A stretch of DNA of 64,000 nt from Oculatella sp. LEGE 06141 (GCF_015207605.1 NZ_JADEWO010000016.1:59916-123915); one strand, 5' to 3'. Counted from the stretch's first letter, positions 1-9,343 are shown. Notes: generated by a model from the sequence alone, not told the origin. Numbers and translations: made by a program.

Positions 1-77
1 TTCATTTGCATTCACCACACACCAAACCCCGTCCCAGCTTGGCGAGACTGTGGCTGACTCGATTGAGAACTGCTGTA
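1..77 (+). repeat. MITE-like repeat, copy 1 (left end outside window)
   Basis: This stretch matches 17661-17755 closely and 51373-51461 in reverse orientation. The shared core reads GAGACTGTGGCTGACTCGAT, followed by a TGCTGTA end. The left terminus lies just before base 1, so only about 80 percent of the unit is visible. It sits downstream of the AraC gene, so the element is in a convergent 3' spacer. Confidence 0.75.
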
Positions 78-135
78 AAACGCCTGAAGAACAAGCACTG
101 CCATCTCTCTATATGGACTATCACATCGCAATCAA

Positions 136-1008
136 TTAGCGGTCTCTGTACGTTTTTGGTGTCATGCCAGTTAACTGCCGAAACTGTTTGCTTAAATGGC
201 TGTGGCTATTGAACCCACACATTAAGGCAATGTCCATAATTGATTGATCGGTTTGTTTCAACAACTGCTTTGCCCGTTCTATGCGTTGTTGAAGCAAATA
301 TTGATAAGGAGTCGTGCCGATCGACTGCTTAAACAGATGGCTGAAATGAAATTGACTAATCCCAATCAAGGCGGCTAAGTCGGCAAGCTTGATGTCTTGA
401 TGCAAGTACTCATTGATGTATTCCAGGACTTGCAGAACTTGACGCTGAGGCAGGCCACCTTCGTATATGGAAGGGCGAGATGAAGCCGCTGCATATTGTC
501 TGAGCAAATGCACAGCCAACACGTTTGCAAGGGATTCAATGTAGAGCTTGCCGCCCAAGCTTTCGTGTTTTAGCTCAGCCAGAAGCAGCAGTCCAATCGA
601 TTCCAGGTGCGGATCGCGAATGCGAAACTCGGGCAGCAATTCGAGCTGATCGAGATTGACATCAATGGTTTCTCTGGCGACGTTCTGAATAAAACGAGAA
701 GCAATGCGAATTTGCAAGTACTGGTCTTCTGCATCCCAACGGGCAAAAAGCGGCATCCTGGCAGGTGTGATAGAAATATGGCCTTTGCCGTATAGCCCGG
801 TGTAAGTTTTACCGCCTTTCACCTGCAACAAACGAACGGGACGAGGTGCCAGCGATAAACAAATCGTGTGTTCATCGCTACAATGACAGTTGCCTTCGCC
901 TGGAGGGTGTTGAAATTGTTCGACCAGGATATTTTCCCAACCCTGATTTTGGCTAGACAAGATGGGTAAGCCCGTTAGTTCTGTGGGCTGGGTAGCTGGA
1001 TTCATCAT
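136..1008 (-). CDS. AraC-family transcriptional regulator
   Basis: A 290-residue transcription factor with a C-terminal AraC double helix-turn-helix (about residues 190-290). The first helix pair includes IGISQFHFSHLFKQS. The second is the family hallmark ALMCGFNSHSHLSKQFR followed by TGMTPKTYR. The N-terminal 180 residues form a poorly conserved sensor region of the one-component AraC type. Two adjacent ATG codons (1003-1008) can serve as the start. The gene is divergent from the azoreductase at 1169 across a 160-bp spacer, so control of that gene is a reasonable inference. It is a clear paralogue of the regulator at 31010-31918; both share the GWxNILVE..Q.PPGE segment near the N-terminus. 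The effector is unknown. Confidence 0.92.
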   Translation of the reverse strand: MMNPATQPTELTGLPILSSQNQGWENILVEQFQHPPGEGNCHCSDEHTICLSLAPRPVRLLQVKGGKTYTGLYGKGHISITPARMPLFARWDAEDQYLQIRIASRFIQNVARETIDVNLDQLELLPEFRIRDPHLESIGLLLLAELKHESLGGKLYIESLANVLAVHLLRQYAAASSRPSIYEGGLPQRQVLQVLEYINEYLHQDIKLADLAALIGISQFHFSHLFKQSIGTTPYQYLLQQRIERAKQLLKQTDQSIMDIALMCGFNSHSHLSKQFRQLTGMTPKTYRDR

Positions 1009-1168
1009 GCAAACCCTATCGCTCTAGATCTGATTGTATTCACTTTTGGGTGACTCTTGCTGAGACGCTGGAAAAATTAACCGCAATTTTTTGACAGCGG
1101 CGCAGGAATTAGATAGCTGAGGGTTGGGAAGTTTTCTAGGCTGGAAGGGTAATGCAGCCGGAGGAACT

Positions 1169-1801
1169 ATGGCACACATTCTGCATATTGATTCCAGTCC
1201 CAGAGGTGAGCGATCGCGCTCTCGTCGCATGACCAGGGAGTTTGTTGAACAGTGGAAGCAAACGCATCCGGATGATATGGTCACCTATCGCGATCTGGGT
1301 CGCCATCCTGTTCCCCATCTAGATGAACCGTGGATTGCAGCGGCTTTCACCCCACCAGAGCAGCATACCCCGGAAATGCAGGCAGCAATTCGCGTCAGCG
1401 ATCAACTGGTGGATGAATTCCTGGCGGCGGATATATATGTCATTGGGCTTCCCATGTACAACTTCAGCGTTCCCACGATGTTTAAGGGGTACATTGACCA
1501 GATTGTGCGGATGGGGCGAACGGTGGCGTATGAACCGGAGGACGTGGAAAACCCTTATAAACCGCTGGTGTTGGGTAAAAAAATGTTTGTGATCACAGCA
1601 CGATGGGATTCTGGTTTTGGCCCCGGTGAGCGCTATGGGTCAATGAACCATCAAGATCCCTACATCGTCTCAGTGTTTGGCTTTATTGGTATCACTGATA
1701 TTACCTTTGTCCACGTTGAGAATGATCAGGTTGATAGTGAAAGTTTGGCGCGATCGATCGCAGCAGCTCGTACTAAAATTGCTCAACTGGTTTCAGCGTG
1801 A
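1169..1801 (+). CDS. azoR: FMN-dependent NADH-azoreductase
   Basis: A flavodoxin-fold quinone/azo reductase of 210 residues, normal for the AzoR (AcpD) family. These enzymes use FMN and NADH for two-electron reduction of quinones and azo compounds in the cytosol. The N-terminal HIDSSPRGERSRSR segment is the FMN-phosphate loop. PMYNFSVPTMFKGYIDQI near residue 100 is the family signature. The ATG at 1169 was chosen over an in-frame start at 1124 because it has a GGAGGA Shine-Dalgarno at 1160-1165 and begins exactly at the conserved MAHILHID. A TTGACA hexamer at 1091-1096 could be a -35 box, but no convincing -10 follows. The divergent AraC gene may regulate it. Confidence 0.93.
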   Translation: MAHILHIDSSPRGERSRSRRMTREFVEQWKQTHPDDMVTYRDLGRHPVPHLDEPWIAAAFTPPEQHTPEMQAAIRVSDQLVDEFLAADIYVIGLPMYNFSVPTMFKGYIDQIVRMGRTVAYEPEDVENPYKPLVLGKKMFVITARWDSGFGPGERYGSMNHQDPYIVSVFGFIGITDITFVHVENDQVDSESLARSIAAARTKIAQLVSA

Positions 1802-2056
1802 CGTGATGCAACACCCGTAATTAAAGGGTATTGCTGAATACATGGATGAAGTTTGGAGATGCAATGCAATGTTTTTGGGGCAGGCATTGCATTGCTGCCC
1901 TGTCTCTGGTCTATCTCGATCGCCTCTAATAAAGCTTGGATCGCTTTGCCGCAACACTTAAAGCGTTGCGGCAATCATTATGCATAAAACGTTCGAACTA
2001 GAATACAGTAAAGAAAATTCTTGAGTTGGCAACCTACTAATCTGGCTGAATCATTA
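1802..2056. other. Intergenic hairpins downstream of azoR
   Basis: No gene is seen. Two dyads are present. Arms of 11 bases at 1861-1871 and 1885-1895 (GCAATGCAATG and its complement) resemble the GGGGCAATGCATTGC repeat at 37449-37477. Arms of 10 bases at 1946-1955 and 1965-1974 (TTGCCGCAAC and its complement) could fold in mRNA but are not followed by a T-run, so termination is uncertain. Confidence 0.6.
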
Positions 2057-2194
2057 GTTGAATGGCACTGAAATAAGTGCGTTCATTCCGGGCTTCGACT
2101 ACGCTCAGCCCTCGTTGGTGGGGGCTGAGCGTAGTCGAAGCCCAGTCTATACTAATAGCGCAGCTTTATTTCAGTGCCATTCAACCATTAGTTG
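2052..2194. mobile_element. Nested inverted-repeat element, MITE-like
   Basis: A perfect 20-bp outer inverted repeat has arms at 2057-2076 and 2166-2185 (GTTGAATGGCACTGAAATAA and its complement). Inside it is a perfect 22-bp inverted repeat at 2090-2111 and 2122-2143 with a 10-base loop, carrying the CTTCGACTACGCTCAG motif. The 9-mer CATTAGTTG occurs at both borders (2052-2060 and 2186-2194), partly overlapping the left arm, and may be a target duplication. No transposase is encoded. A non-autonomous element or IS deletion derivative is inferred. It ends just upstream of the YdeI-like gene. Confidence 0.65.
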
Positions 2195-2218
2195 GTTCGG
2201 CAGCGCGGAGGTTTCACC

Positions 2219-2806
2219 ATGCAGGATGCACCACACAACTCGATTCATCCGCTATCACGGGCTGAATGGCGTGATTGGCTGGCAACACATCACACTCGCA
2301 CCGAGGGAATCTGGTTGGTTAGCTACAAAAAAGCGACCGGAAAGCCCCGCTTTGATTACAATGATGCGGTTGAAGAAGCGCTTTGTTTTGGATGGGTAGA
2401 CAGCAAGCCCAATACACTGGATGCAGAGCGATCGCTCCTATGGTTTGCGCCGCGAAAAGCTGGGTCTGGGTGGTCGAAACCGAACAAAGAACGCATTGAA
2501 AAGATGATGACTGCGGGATTAATGGCAGAAGCTGGATTGGCAAAGGTCGAAGCGGCGAAACAAGACGGCTCATGGAATGCCCTGGATGCGATCGAGGCAT
2601 TGGAGATTCCGCCTGATCTGGAAGAGGCGCTGGCATCGTACCCATCAGCACGGATCAACTTTGAAGCCTTTCCCCGTTCGGTTAAACGCGGCATTCTGGA
2701 GTGGATTGCGATCGCCAAGAAGCCCGAAACCAGAGCAAAGCGAATTGACGAAACAGCACGGCTAGCCAACGATAATATTCGAGCGAATCAATGGCGACCC
2801 TATTAA
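2219..2806 (+). CDS. YdeI/OmpD-associated family protein
   Basis: A 195-residue protein of the YdeI/OmdA family, small soluble proteins linked in a few bacteria to stress or peptide resistance but without a defined reaction. The family core EGIWLVSYKKATGKP and EALCFGWVDSKPN lies at about residues 25-60. The C-terminal OmdA-like part (RSVKRGILEWIAIAKKPETRAKRI) is complete. The ATG at 2219 is preceded by GCGGAGG at 2205-2211, a much better start than the upstream in-frame codon at 2192. The gene lies directly after the nested inverted-repeat element, so its promoter may overlap or derive from that element. Confidence 0.88.
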   Translation: MQDAPHNSIHPLSRAEWRDWLATHHTRTEGIWLVSYKKATGKPRFDYNDAVEEALCFGWVDSKPNTLDAERSLLWFAPRKAGSGWSKPNKERIEKMMTAGLMAEAGLAKVEAAKQDGSWNALDAIEALEIPPDLEEALASYPSARINFEAFPRSVKRGILEWIAIAKKPETRAKRIDETARLANDNIRANQWRPY

Positions 2807-2840
2807 CCCGGCAATAAAAGATTTGGCATAAGGGATTGGG

Positions 2841-2891
2841 GTTCGACTCCGCTCACCCCACACGGAAGCGAGTGCTGAGCGGAGTCCAAAC
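2841..2891. repeat. Degenerate CTTCGACTCCGCTCA palindrome
   Basis: The left arm GTTCGACTCCGCTCA (2841-2855) pairs with TGAGCGGAGTCCAAAC (2876-2891), with a small mismatch near the outer end. It is a diverged relative of the inner palindrome at 2090-2143 and lies in the leader region of the P450 gene. The GGTTCGACTCC string resembles a tRNA T-arm, but no tRNA surrounds it. Confidence 0.65.
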
Positions 2892-3006
2892 ACGGTTTGC
2901 CCTAAGAACAATGGCTGCCAGGTTAATAGCTCACGGGCAATTCCCCCGATGCTGGATTCTGGGAGACAATAGAAGGGAGATTGCATATTACTGGCAGAGT
3001 ACTGGT

Positions 3007-4353
3007 ATGAATTTGCCTGCTGGCCCCAAACTTCCCCAGTCTTTGAGAATCATTCATTCTCTGTTTCGCCCGACCGAAGCCCTGGAAACCTATCGTCACC
3101 GTTTTGGCGATACATTTACCCTGACGGCACCGGGTAATGCGCCGCTGGTTGTGTGCAGCCATCCTGATGATCTTCAGGTCATTTTTGCTAATCCGGCGCG
3201 GTTCGATTCGGGTAAAGGGAATCAGATCTTGCGATTTTTGCTGGGAGAGCAGTCGCTCATTTTGCTGGATGGCGATCGCCATCAGCGCCAGCGCCAGTTG
3301 TTAACGCCTCCCTTTCATGGTGAGCGAATGCGAACGTATGGTCAGCTCATTGGTGATATCACGCAGCAGGTGATTGAACAATGGACAGTGGGTGAGTCCC
3401 TGGTGGTTCGGTTGCCGATGCAGGCAATTACCCTGACCGTGATTTTGCGAGCAGTGTTTGGTTTATCTGAAGGCGATCGCCTGGAGCAACTCAAAGGGCT
3501 GTTAACCCAGTTGCTAGATTCGATTAGTTCGCCGCTCAGTGCCAGTGTTCTGTTTTTCGCATCGTTGCAAAAGGACTGGGGGGAATGGAGTCCGTGGGGA
3601 CGGTTTTTGCGGCTGAAACAGCAGGTCGATCAATTGCTCTATGCCGAAATTCGCGATCGCCGCAGATCTGCCGACCCTAACCGCACCGATATTCTCTCAT
3701 TGCTGCTGTCTGCCCGGGATGAAGCAGGTCAGCCGATGAGCGATGAAGAGCTGCACGACGAGTTAATGACCCTGTTAGTCGCCGGACATGAGACAACGGC
3801 ATCGTCCTTAAGCTGGGCACTGTACTGGGTTTATACCCAGCCGGATAGGTACCATCGGCTGCGGCACGAACTGAAAACGGTGGCGGCAGGTGACCCAATG
3901 GCAATTACACAACTGCCCTATTTAACAGCCATTTGTCAGGAAACGCTGCGAATTTATCCGATCGCCATGTTTTCGTTTCCACGCATTCTGAAAGCACCAA
4001 TGCAGTTCAGCACGTATAGCTTAGAGGCTGGAACATGGCTGCTCCCCTGCATTTATCTGACCCATCAACGCCCTGATGTGTACCCCAACCCCAAAGAGTT
4101 TCGGCCAGAGCGCTTCCTGGAGCGGCAGTTTTCACCCTATGAATATTTGCCGTTTGGCGGCAGCAACCGTCGCTGCATTGGCATGGCCTTTGCTCAATTT
4201 GAAATGAAGCTGGTGTTGGCTACCATTGTTTCGCAGGTTGAGTTAGCACTCAGCCACCCTCGTTCTGTTCGTCCCGTCCGCCGGGGGTTAACCCTTGCCC
4301 CTGCTGCCGGATTACGTATGACCGTTGTTAACTCTACCCGGAGTGACACTTAA
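3007..4353 (+). CDS. Cytochrome P450, CYP110-like
   Basis: A 448-residue heme-thiolate monooxygenase with all class signatures. The I-helix AGHETT is at residues 259-264, the K-helix ETLR at 312-315, the PERF-type FRPERF segment follows, and the heme loop FGGSNRRCIG has the ligand at Cys390. The N-terminal MNLPAGPKLP and LFRPTEALETYRHRFGD resemble the cyanobacterial CYP110 family, several members of which act on fatty acids or terpenes; the substrate here is not known. The ATG at 3007 was chosen because upstream in-frame codons run through the palindrome at 2841-2891 and encode nothing P450-like. No ferredoxin or reductase gene is adjacent. Confidence 0.93.
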   Translation: MNLPAGPKLPQSLRIIHSLFRPTEALETYRHRFGDTFTLTAPGNAPLVVCSHPDDLQVIFANPARFDSGKGNQILRFLLGEQSLILLDGDRHQRQRQLLTPPFHGERMRTYGQLIGDITQQVIEQWTVGESLVVRLPMQAITLTVILRAVFGLSEGDRLEQLKGLLTQLLDSISSPLSASVLFFASLQKDWGEWSPWGRFLRLKQQVDQLLYAEIRDRRRSADPNRTDILSLLLSARDEAGQPMSDEELHDELMTLLVAGHETTASSLSWALYWVYTQPDRYHRLRHELKTVAAGDPMAITQLPYLTAICQETLRIYPIAMFSFPRILKAPMQFSTYSLEAGTWLLPCIYLTHQRPDVYPNPKEFRPERFLERQFSPYEYLPFGGSNRRCIGMAFAQFEMKLVLATIVSQVELALSHPRSVRPVRRGLTLAPAAGLRMTVVNSTRSDT

Positions 4354-4397
4354 TATACGGTCATCCCGATGATGGAATACAGCATCATGACCTGACC

Positions 4398-5186
4398 TCA
4401 TAGAGTTCCCTGATGCAAACCACCATCGACTTGCAGCATCACGCCATTCACATAAGCGGCTGCCGGAGAGCAGAGAAACACAGCAACATTGGCAAATTCG
4501 TCTGGGGTTCCCATTCGCCCCAGCGGAATTGCGGCAGAGGCCGCCGCTAACTCGGCATCGAGCGATCGCCCGCTTTTAGCCATTCGTGACTGAATCAACT
4601 CTTCTACCCGTTGGGTGTAAGTCCAGCCGGGTAAGATGCTGTTCACCCGAATCCGATCGCTGGCCAGTTCCTGGCTCAATGTTTTGGTTAGCCCCACAAC
4701 GGCTAAACGGATCGAGTTGGATAAAATCAGGTTTTGAATGGGTTGCTTGGTTGATGATGATGTAATCGTCAAAATGGCCGGAGCAGTAGATTGACGCAGG
4801 TAAGGTAGGGCAGCTTGAATCGATCGCACCGTACTCATGAGGAGTAAGTTCACAGCCGACTCCCAGGCCGCCATTGGCAACTCTTCAAACTGCCCGGAGG
4901 GAGGGCCGCCGGAGTTGGTCACTAAAATATCTAACCCGCCAAATCGATCGACCGTGGATTGAACCACCCGATCGATATCATTACAATCGGTAACATCTGC
5001 TCGTAATGATATTACTTCTGCTCCAGTTTCAGCCACAATTTGAGTTGCAGTGGTTTCAATGAGTTCACTGCGAGCGCAAATGGCAACGTTTGCACCCTCA
5101 CGGGCAAACTGTAAAGCGGTTGCTCTGCCTAATCCTTTGCTGGCAGCCAGCACAAGCACAACCTTACCTTGAAGCTGTAGATCCAT
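4398..5186 (-). CDS. SDR-family protein with altered catalytic Tyr-Lys
   Basis: A short-chain dehydrogenase/reductase of 262 residues resembling 3-oxoacyl-ACP reductases. The cofactor loop reads AASKGLGRA rather than TGxxxGxG. The segment normally holding YxxxK reads LSNSIRLAVVGLTK, so by alignment Tyr becomes Ser and Lys becomes Arg. Such substitutions are known in a divergent BKR-like SDR subgroup, so this is probably a family trait and not decay. NSGGPP and the C-terminal VNGVMLQVDGG are conserved. The ATG at 5186 is preferred; a TTG eight codons upstream (5210) is an alternative. Its 3' end faces the P450 gene. The reaction is unknown. Confidence 0.85.
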   Translation of the reverse strand: MDLQLQGKVVLVLAASKGLGRATALQFAREGANVAICARSELIETTATQIVAETGAEVISLRADVTDCNDIDRVVQSTVDRFGGLDILVTNSGGPPSGQFEELPMAAWESAVNLLLMSTVRSIQAALPYLRQSTAPAILTITSSSTKQPIQNLILSNSIRLAVVGLTKTLSQELASDRIRVNSILPGWTYTQRVEELIQSRMAKSGRSLDAELAAASAAIPLGRMGTPDEFANVAVFLCSPAAAYVNGVMLQVDGGLHQGTL

Positions 5187-5351
5187 ATTGGTAGCAATTG
5201 GTGTGATCAATGAGAGCGTTTTAGACTATCGTGAAATGAATCGAATTTTGCTGACTCCATTCAAACCAATCTGACTTAAATTAAATCATTGTTCTGTTCT
5301 TTCATTAGAATCAACGATTAAATCATCGTTCAGTTGTGAGGAAATTTAACC

Positions 5352-6062
5352 ATGAGCAACAGCGATCGCACTCAACCCTCTGCCAAGGTATCTGATCCGA
5401 CCCTTGCCAAACTGTTAGAAATAGAGGCTACTCTTGCGGCTCATGCGGCTGAGCTGCAAGGGCAATTAGAATCCATTCAACAGAAACGAAAAAGCCTTGG
5501 GTCGGTGATTACCATGTTCAATGGAAACCATAATCCCGCTGCAATGACATCGGCTGCAGCCGTACTCGGTCACAGTGAAGCACCCACTTCGCCAGCCACC
5601 ACTACTCCGTCTGCCCTTGCGAGCCCCCCTGCAGACACGGCTGCTACTGAGTCATCCAGTGCGGGAAAATCCAAAGCAGGGAAATCCACCGCCACAGCCA
5701 CTCCATCACAGAAGTCGCAATCATCTGGTGGCACATCCAGTGCAGCGAAGAAGCCCCGCACGACCAGAGCAGCCAAAAAAGACGAGAATTGGCAGAAATA
5801 TGTTCGAGAGGAATTTGCTCAAACCTCTCTTCCAGCAGCCGTTTCCACTATTTTGCAAAACCAGCCGAAGGAGATCTTTGGCATTCCTGATTTCTTGGAG
5901 ACTATTTTTCTGGATGAGATGCCCAAGGAAGCGCGCAATAAAGCTAGCAACCGGATATCAAACATTTTGTCCACTGGCCTAAAAGACAACAAATGGTATC
6001 GCGGCAGAATGGGACACTATAGCGCCTCATCTACAGCAGCCATGTCTGACCTGGCATCGTAA
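5352..6062 (+). CDS. Hypothetical protein, coiled-coil plus C-terminal basic domain
   Basis: A 236-residue protein that I cannot name. Residues 15-55 form a probable coiled coil (LLEIEATLAAHAAELQGQLE). Residues 65-150 are low-complexity Ala/Ser/Thr/Pro with scattered Lys, likely disordered. Residues 150-225 look like a folded winged-helix-type module, ending in SNRISNILSTGLKDNKWYR followed by GRMGHYS. The basic linker and terminal fold suggest nucleic-acid binding, which is inference only. A GAGGA box lies ahead of the ATG, and the 140-bp leader contains two near-copies of AAATCAT(T/C)GTTC. Confidence 0.8.
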   Translation: MSNSDRTQPSAKVSDPTLAKLLEIEATLAAHAAELQGQLESIQQKRKSLGSVITMFNGNHNPAAMTSAAAVLGHSEAPTSPATTTPSALASPPADTAATESSSAGKSKAGKSTATATPSQKSQSSGGTSSAAKKPRTTRAAKKDENWQKYVREEFAQTSLPAAVSTILQNQPKEIFGIPDFLETIFLDEMPKEARNKASNRISNILSTGLKDNKWYRGRMGHYSASSTAAMSDLAS

Positions 6063-6121
6063 CGGCTGAACGGCGGCTGTTCGATGTCCTGATCCTCTAA
6101 GACAGGTGAGGAATACGAGGT

Positions 6122-9100
6122 TCAGGTTGTGCGAATGAGTTGAGCAATAGCCATAATCAACGTATCGGGTTCAATGGGTTTGGGCAAATGCTGCTGAAAC
6201 CCTGCCGAAAGCGCCTGCCGTTGATTGTATTCTCCGGCATAGGCGGTAAGCGCGATCGCCGGAATGTTACCACCCTGGGCGATCGGCAACTTTCTAATTT
6301 GTCGCATCAAGGTATAGCCATCCATCATTGGCATACCAATATCGCTGAGTAACAAATCCGGCGTGTGGTTCACCAAAAGCTGCAACGCGTCATGGGCAGA
6401 GGTGGCTGTCATCACCGTTGCACCTGCCTGTTGCAGCACAAACGTGGCAAATTCGCGCATATCGGGTTCATCATCAACGACCAATACACACGTTCCCCGT
6501 AATGGCTGAACCGCAGCAACTTGAGCAGTGGATGGGGTTTCCTCTAAAGAGTAGGACGTTTGGTTTAACAGCGGTAGCTTAACGGTAAAGGTGGCTCCTA
6601 ACCCTTCCCCTGGACTGTCAGCCTGAACGGTGCCGCCGTGTAATTCAACCAGATACCGCACAATGGCAAGCCCCAAGCCCAGGCCACCAAATCGGCGGGT
6701 AATGGTGCTGTCTGCCTGTCGAAAGTAATCAAACACGTAGGGTAAAAAATCGCGGTGAATGCCCTTGCCCGTATCGGTTACGGTGATCTGCGCGTATCCC
6801 GGATGTGGTGCAGCGGCCAGGTCTGCCGTTGGACACTTCTCGTCTGGCTGGATGTCTAGCCGTACCGTAACCGAATCCCCCGCAGACGTGAACTTTACCG
6901 CGTTAGATACCAAATTCCAAACGATCTGCTGGAGACGGGTGGGGTCACCTGCCACTCGCCCCACCTGTGGATCAAATACAGTTTGAATTTGGATAGACTT
7001 AGCCTCTGCGGCTAACCGAACTGTTTCAATGGCCGACTCAATGACGGGTATTAAGTGAACAGGGCCAATGCTGAGGCTGAGCTTGCCTTGCAAAATGCGA
7101 GAGATATCCAACAGATCCTCAATTAATTGGGTTTGCAGTTTGGCATTGCGCTCGATTGTTTCCAGGGCACGATCGGTTGTGGCTTTATCTAACTGGCGCG
7201 ATCGCAGCAGCCGTGACCAGCCCAAAATGGGGTTTAGGGGCGATCGCAGCTCGTGGGACAACACCGCCAAAAACTCATCTTTCACGCGGTTTGCCGATTC
7301 AGCCAGCTCGCGGGCGACTCGTTCTGCCTTGTAGAGCCGCAGCCGTTCTTCGTCTTGCTGTTGTTGGCGGGTCACATCCACGGTCACGCCGTCAAATCGA
7401 ATAGGCTTACCTTTCTCGTCATAAAAGGCAGAGCCAATTGCTCGAATCCAGCGCACTTGCTGATCGGGAGTGATGACGCGATAGATGGTGTCGAAACTGT
7501 TGTGGTTGAGAATCGATTGCTCGATCGCCTGTTGCGTTGTCTCTCGATCATCCGGGTGGAGACATTGATAGAACTGCTCAATAGTGACCTCTAGATCAAG
7601 CGGTAGGCCAAAGTGTTCCTTGCAGGTGTTACTCCACTCCAAGTGATCGAACGGCAAATCGCAAAACCAGATTCCCAGCTCAGACGCTCCCAACACCAGT
7701 TCCAGCCGCTCACGGCTCGTTTGCAGCGTGTTTTCCATGCGCTTGCGGCTGGTGATGTCCTGGAAATATACGCAAATGCCACCCCCGTCTAACGGATAGG
7801 CATGACAATCTAACCAGATATTGAGGGGACGGTAATGCTCTTCCAAGTGAACCGCAACCTGATCATGCATGGCACGATTGAATTCGTTGTAAAACGAGAG
7901 AGAGACGGTATCTGGAAATACGTCCCAAATGCTACGGCCTATAATTTCGTCTCGCTTCACTCCTAAAATGGTTTCGCCTCGAAGATTCAAATAGGTGTAG
8001 CGCCACTGGTCGTCAAAGGCGCTAAAGCCTTCAGTCATGCTTTCTAAAATATCCAGAGTTCGCTGATTGGCTGCCTGAAGGTTAGCATCTGCCTGCTTCC
8101 GCTCGGTTACATCCAGCACCAGACACAGCGCAGACTCAAAGTTTCCCTGCTCATTAAACAGGGCAGAGGTGTACCACTCACAGTGAATCACCGCACCAGA
8201 TTTCGTAAAGTTACGGGTTTCCAGACGGTTACGCTGGTTCTGTCCACACAGGAGTTGGGCGATCGCCTGATGCACCTGGGGGCGATCGGCAGGATAGACA
8301 AAATTCCAGTCGTCAGGACGTTTCCCCAACACCTCCTCAGCCGTCCAGCCAAAAATAGCTTCCGCTTGCGACGACCAGCGCGATACGCGGTATTGGCAGT
8401 CCCATTCCACCACGCCTAGCGGTGTATTTTCCACATGAAAGACCAGCCGTTGCATTGCAGCCTGCAACGCTTTTTCCATTTGCCGACGCTGTGTAATGCT
8501 TTCGAAGGCTACCCCGACGCAGTGGTTTGGCAACGGAAACGCTTTGATCGAAAACACTCCACTGATCCGTTCGTCATCATAATGCACTTCGTCGATGTCT
8601 TTGGTTTGCCCTGTTTTGATGACTTCGGCATACTCTCGCACAAGATTGGAGCCTGCCAGCGATGGAAAGCTTTCCGCGATTGTGCTGCCAACCAACGCTT
8701 CAAAATCGGTACCAAGGATTTGATTGGATGCCGGGTTCGCCAGCAGCAATTGTAGTGAATCGGGGTTGTCTAAATCCTGCAACTGCCAAACGGCCAAACC
8801 AAGTTGGGTGCTTTTAACGATGTCAGCGTAGCGTTGAATTTGCTCCTCAGCTTGCTTTTGTTCTGTAATATCCAGAAAGTAAATCGACATGCCCTGAGGT
8901 GATGGATACAGCCGGACTGAAATCCATTTGTTGAACGTGAGATAAAATTCCTCGTAGGCGATCGCCTTCTGCTCTGCCATCGCCTGTTGAATCAGCGTGT
9001 GGCCGCGAGTGCCCACCAGTTCAGGAAATATATCCCAGGCATTGTTACCCAGCAGTTCCGCTTTGGGCTTACCCAGCAAATATTCCGCTTGAGAATTGAC

Positions 9101-9343
9101 GTAGGTATAGCGCCACTGGCGATCTAAACTGACAAAGCCATCGCTAATGCTCTCTAAAATAGTATTGGTTGGTGGCGGCAATGGGTGAGGGTGCTGCTGT
9201 GATAAAGCCTGAGCGGTGGCCGTTTCCAAACGAGCCACTTGCTGGCGCAATGCGTTAACTTCGGCTAGAAGCTCTTCCCTAGTCGGTTGCGCCTGTTGTC
9301 TATCAGGATTCTCACGTTCCACTCCTGGTGTCTCCGCTGCCAC
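6122..9343 (-). CDS. Multi-PAS hybrid histidine kinase with C-terminal receiver
   Basis: A 1073-residue cytosolic sensor kinase with no membrane segments. A short coiled coil (about residues 20-50) is followed by roughly five PAS/PAC modules to about residue 665, two of them beginning with the similar DGFVSLDRQWRYTYVN and EGFSAFDDQWRYTYLN. The HisKA domain carries the phospho-acceptor in LSHELRSP (His697). The HATPase has its N-box at NLVSNAVKFT, DTGKGI and GGLGLGLAI. The receiver domain has VVDDEP and the phospho-Asp in LLSDIGMPMMDG (Asp1001). All catalytic motifs are intact. The start appears to be GTG. No response regulator gene adjoins it, so output may go by phosphorelay to an unlinked partner. 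The signal is unknown. Confidence 0.95.
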   Translation of the reverse strand: MAAETPGVERENPDRQQAQPTREELLAEVNALRQQVARLETATAQALSQQHPHPLPPPTNTILESISDGFVSLDRQWRYTYVNSQAEYLLGKPKAELLGNNAWDIFPELVGTRGHTLIQQAMAEQKAIAYEEFYLTFNKWISVRLYPSPQGMSIYFLDITEQKQAEEQIQRYADIVKSTQLGLAVWQLQDLDNPDSLQLLLANPASNQILGTDFEALVGSTIAESFPSLAGSNLVREYAEVIKTGQTKDIDEVHYDDERISGVFSIKAFPLPNHCVGVAFESITQRRQMEKALQAAMQRLVFHVENTPLGVVEWDCQYRVSRWSSQAEAIFGWTAEEVLGKRPDDWNFVYPADRPQVHQAIAQLLCGQNQRNRLETRNFTKSGAVIHCEWYTSALFNEQGNFESALCLVLDVTERKQADANLQAANQRTLDILESMTEGFSAFDDQWRYTYLNLRGETILGVKRDEIIGRSIWDVFPDTVSLSFYNEFNRAMHDQVAVHLEEHYRPLNIWLDCHAYPLDGGGICVYFQDITSRKRMENTLQTSRERLELVLGASELGIWFCDLPFDHLEWSNTCKEHFGLPLDLEVTIEQFYQCLHPDDRETTQQAIEQSILNHNSFDTIYRVITPDQQVRWIRAIGSAFYDEKGKPIRFDGVTVDVTRQQQQDEERLRLYKAERVARELAESANRVKDEFLAVLSHELRSPLNPILGWSRLLRSRQLDKATTDRALETIERNAKLQTQLIEDLLDISRILQGKLSLSIGPVHLIPVIESAIETVRLAAEAKSIQIQTVFDPQVGRVAGDPTRLQQIVWNLVSNAVKFTSAGDSVTVRLDIQPDEKCPTADLAAAPHPGYAQITVTDTGKGIHRDFLPYVFDYFRQADSTITRRFGGLGLGLAIVRYLVELHGGTVQADSPGEGLGATFTVKLPLLNQTSYSLEETPSTAQVAAVQPLRGTCVLVVDDEPDMREFATFVLQQAGATVMTATSAHDALQLLVNHTPDLLLSDIGMPMMDGYTLMRQIRKLPIAQGGNIPAIALTAYAGEYNQRQALSAGFQQHLPKPIEPDTLIMAIAQLIRTT

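Noticed and set aside
2839..2860. tRNA T-arm-like GGTTCGACTCC
   Set aside because: No acceptor, D or anticodon stems surround it; it belongs to a palindromic repeat.
2836..3006. N-terminal extension of the P450
   Set aside because: The extra 57 codons run through the palindrome at 2841-2891 and bear no P450 features; the conserved N-terminus begins at 3007.
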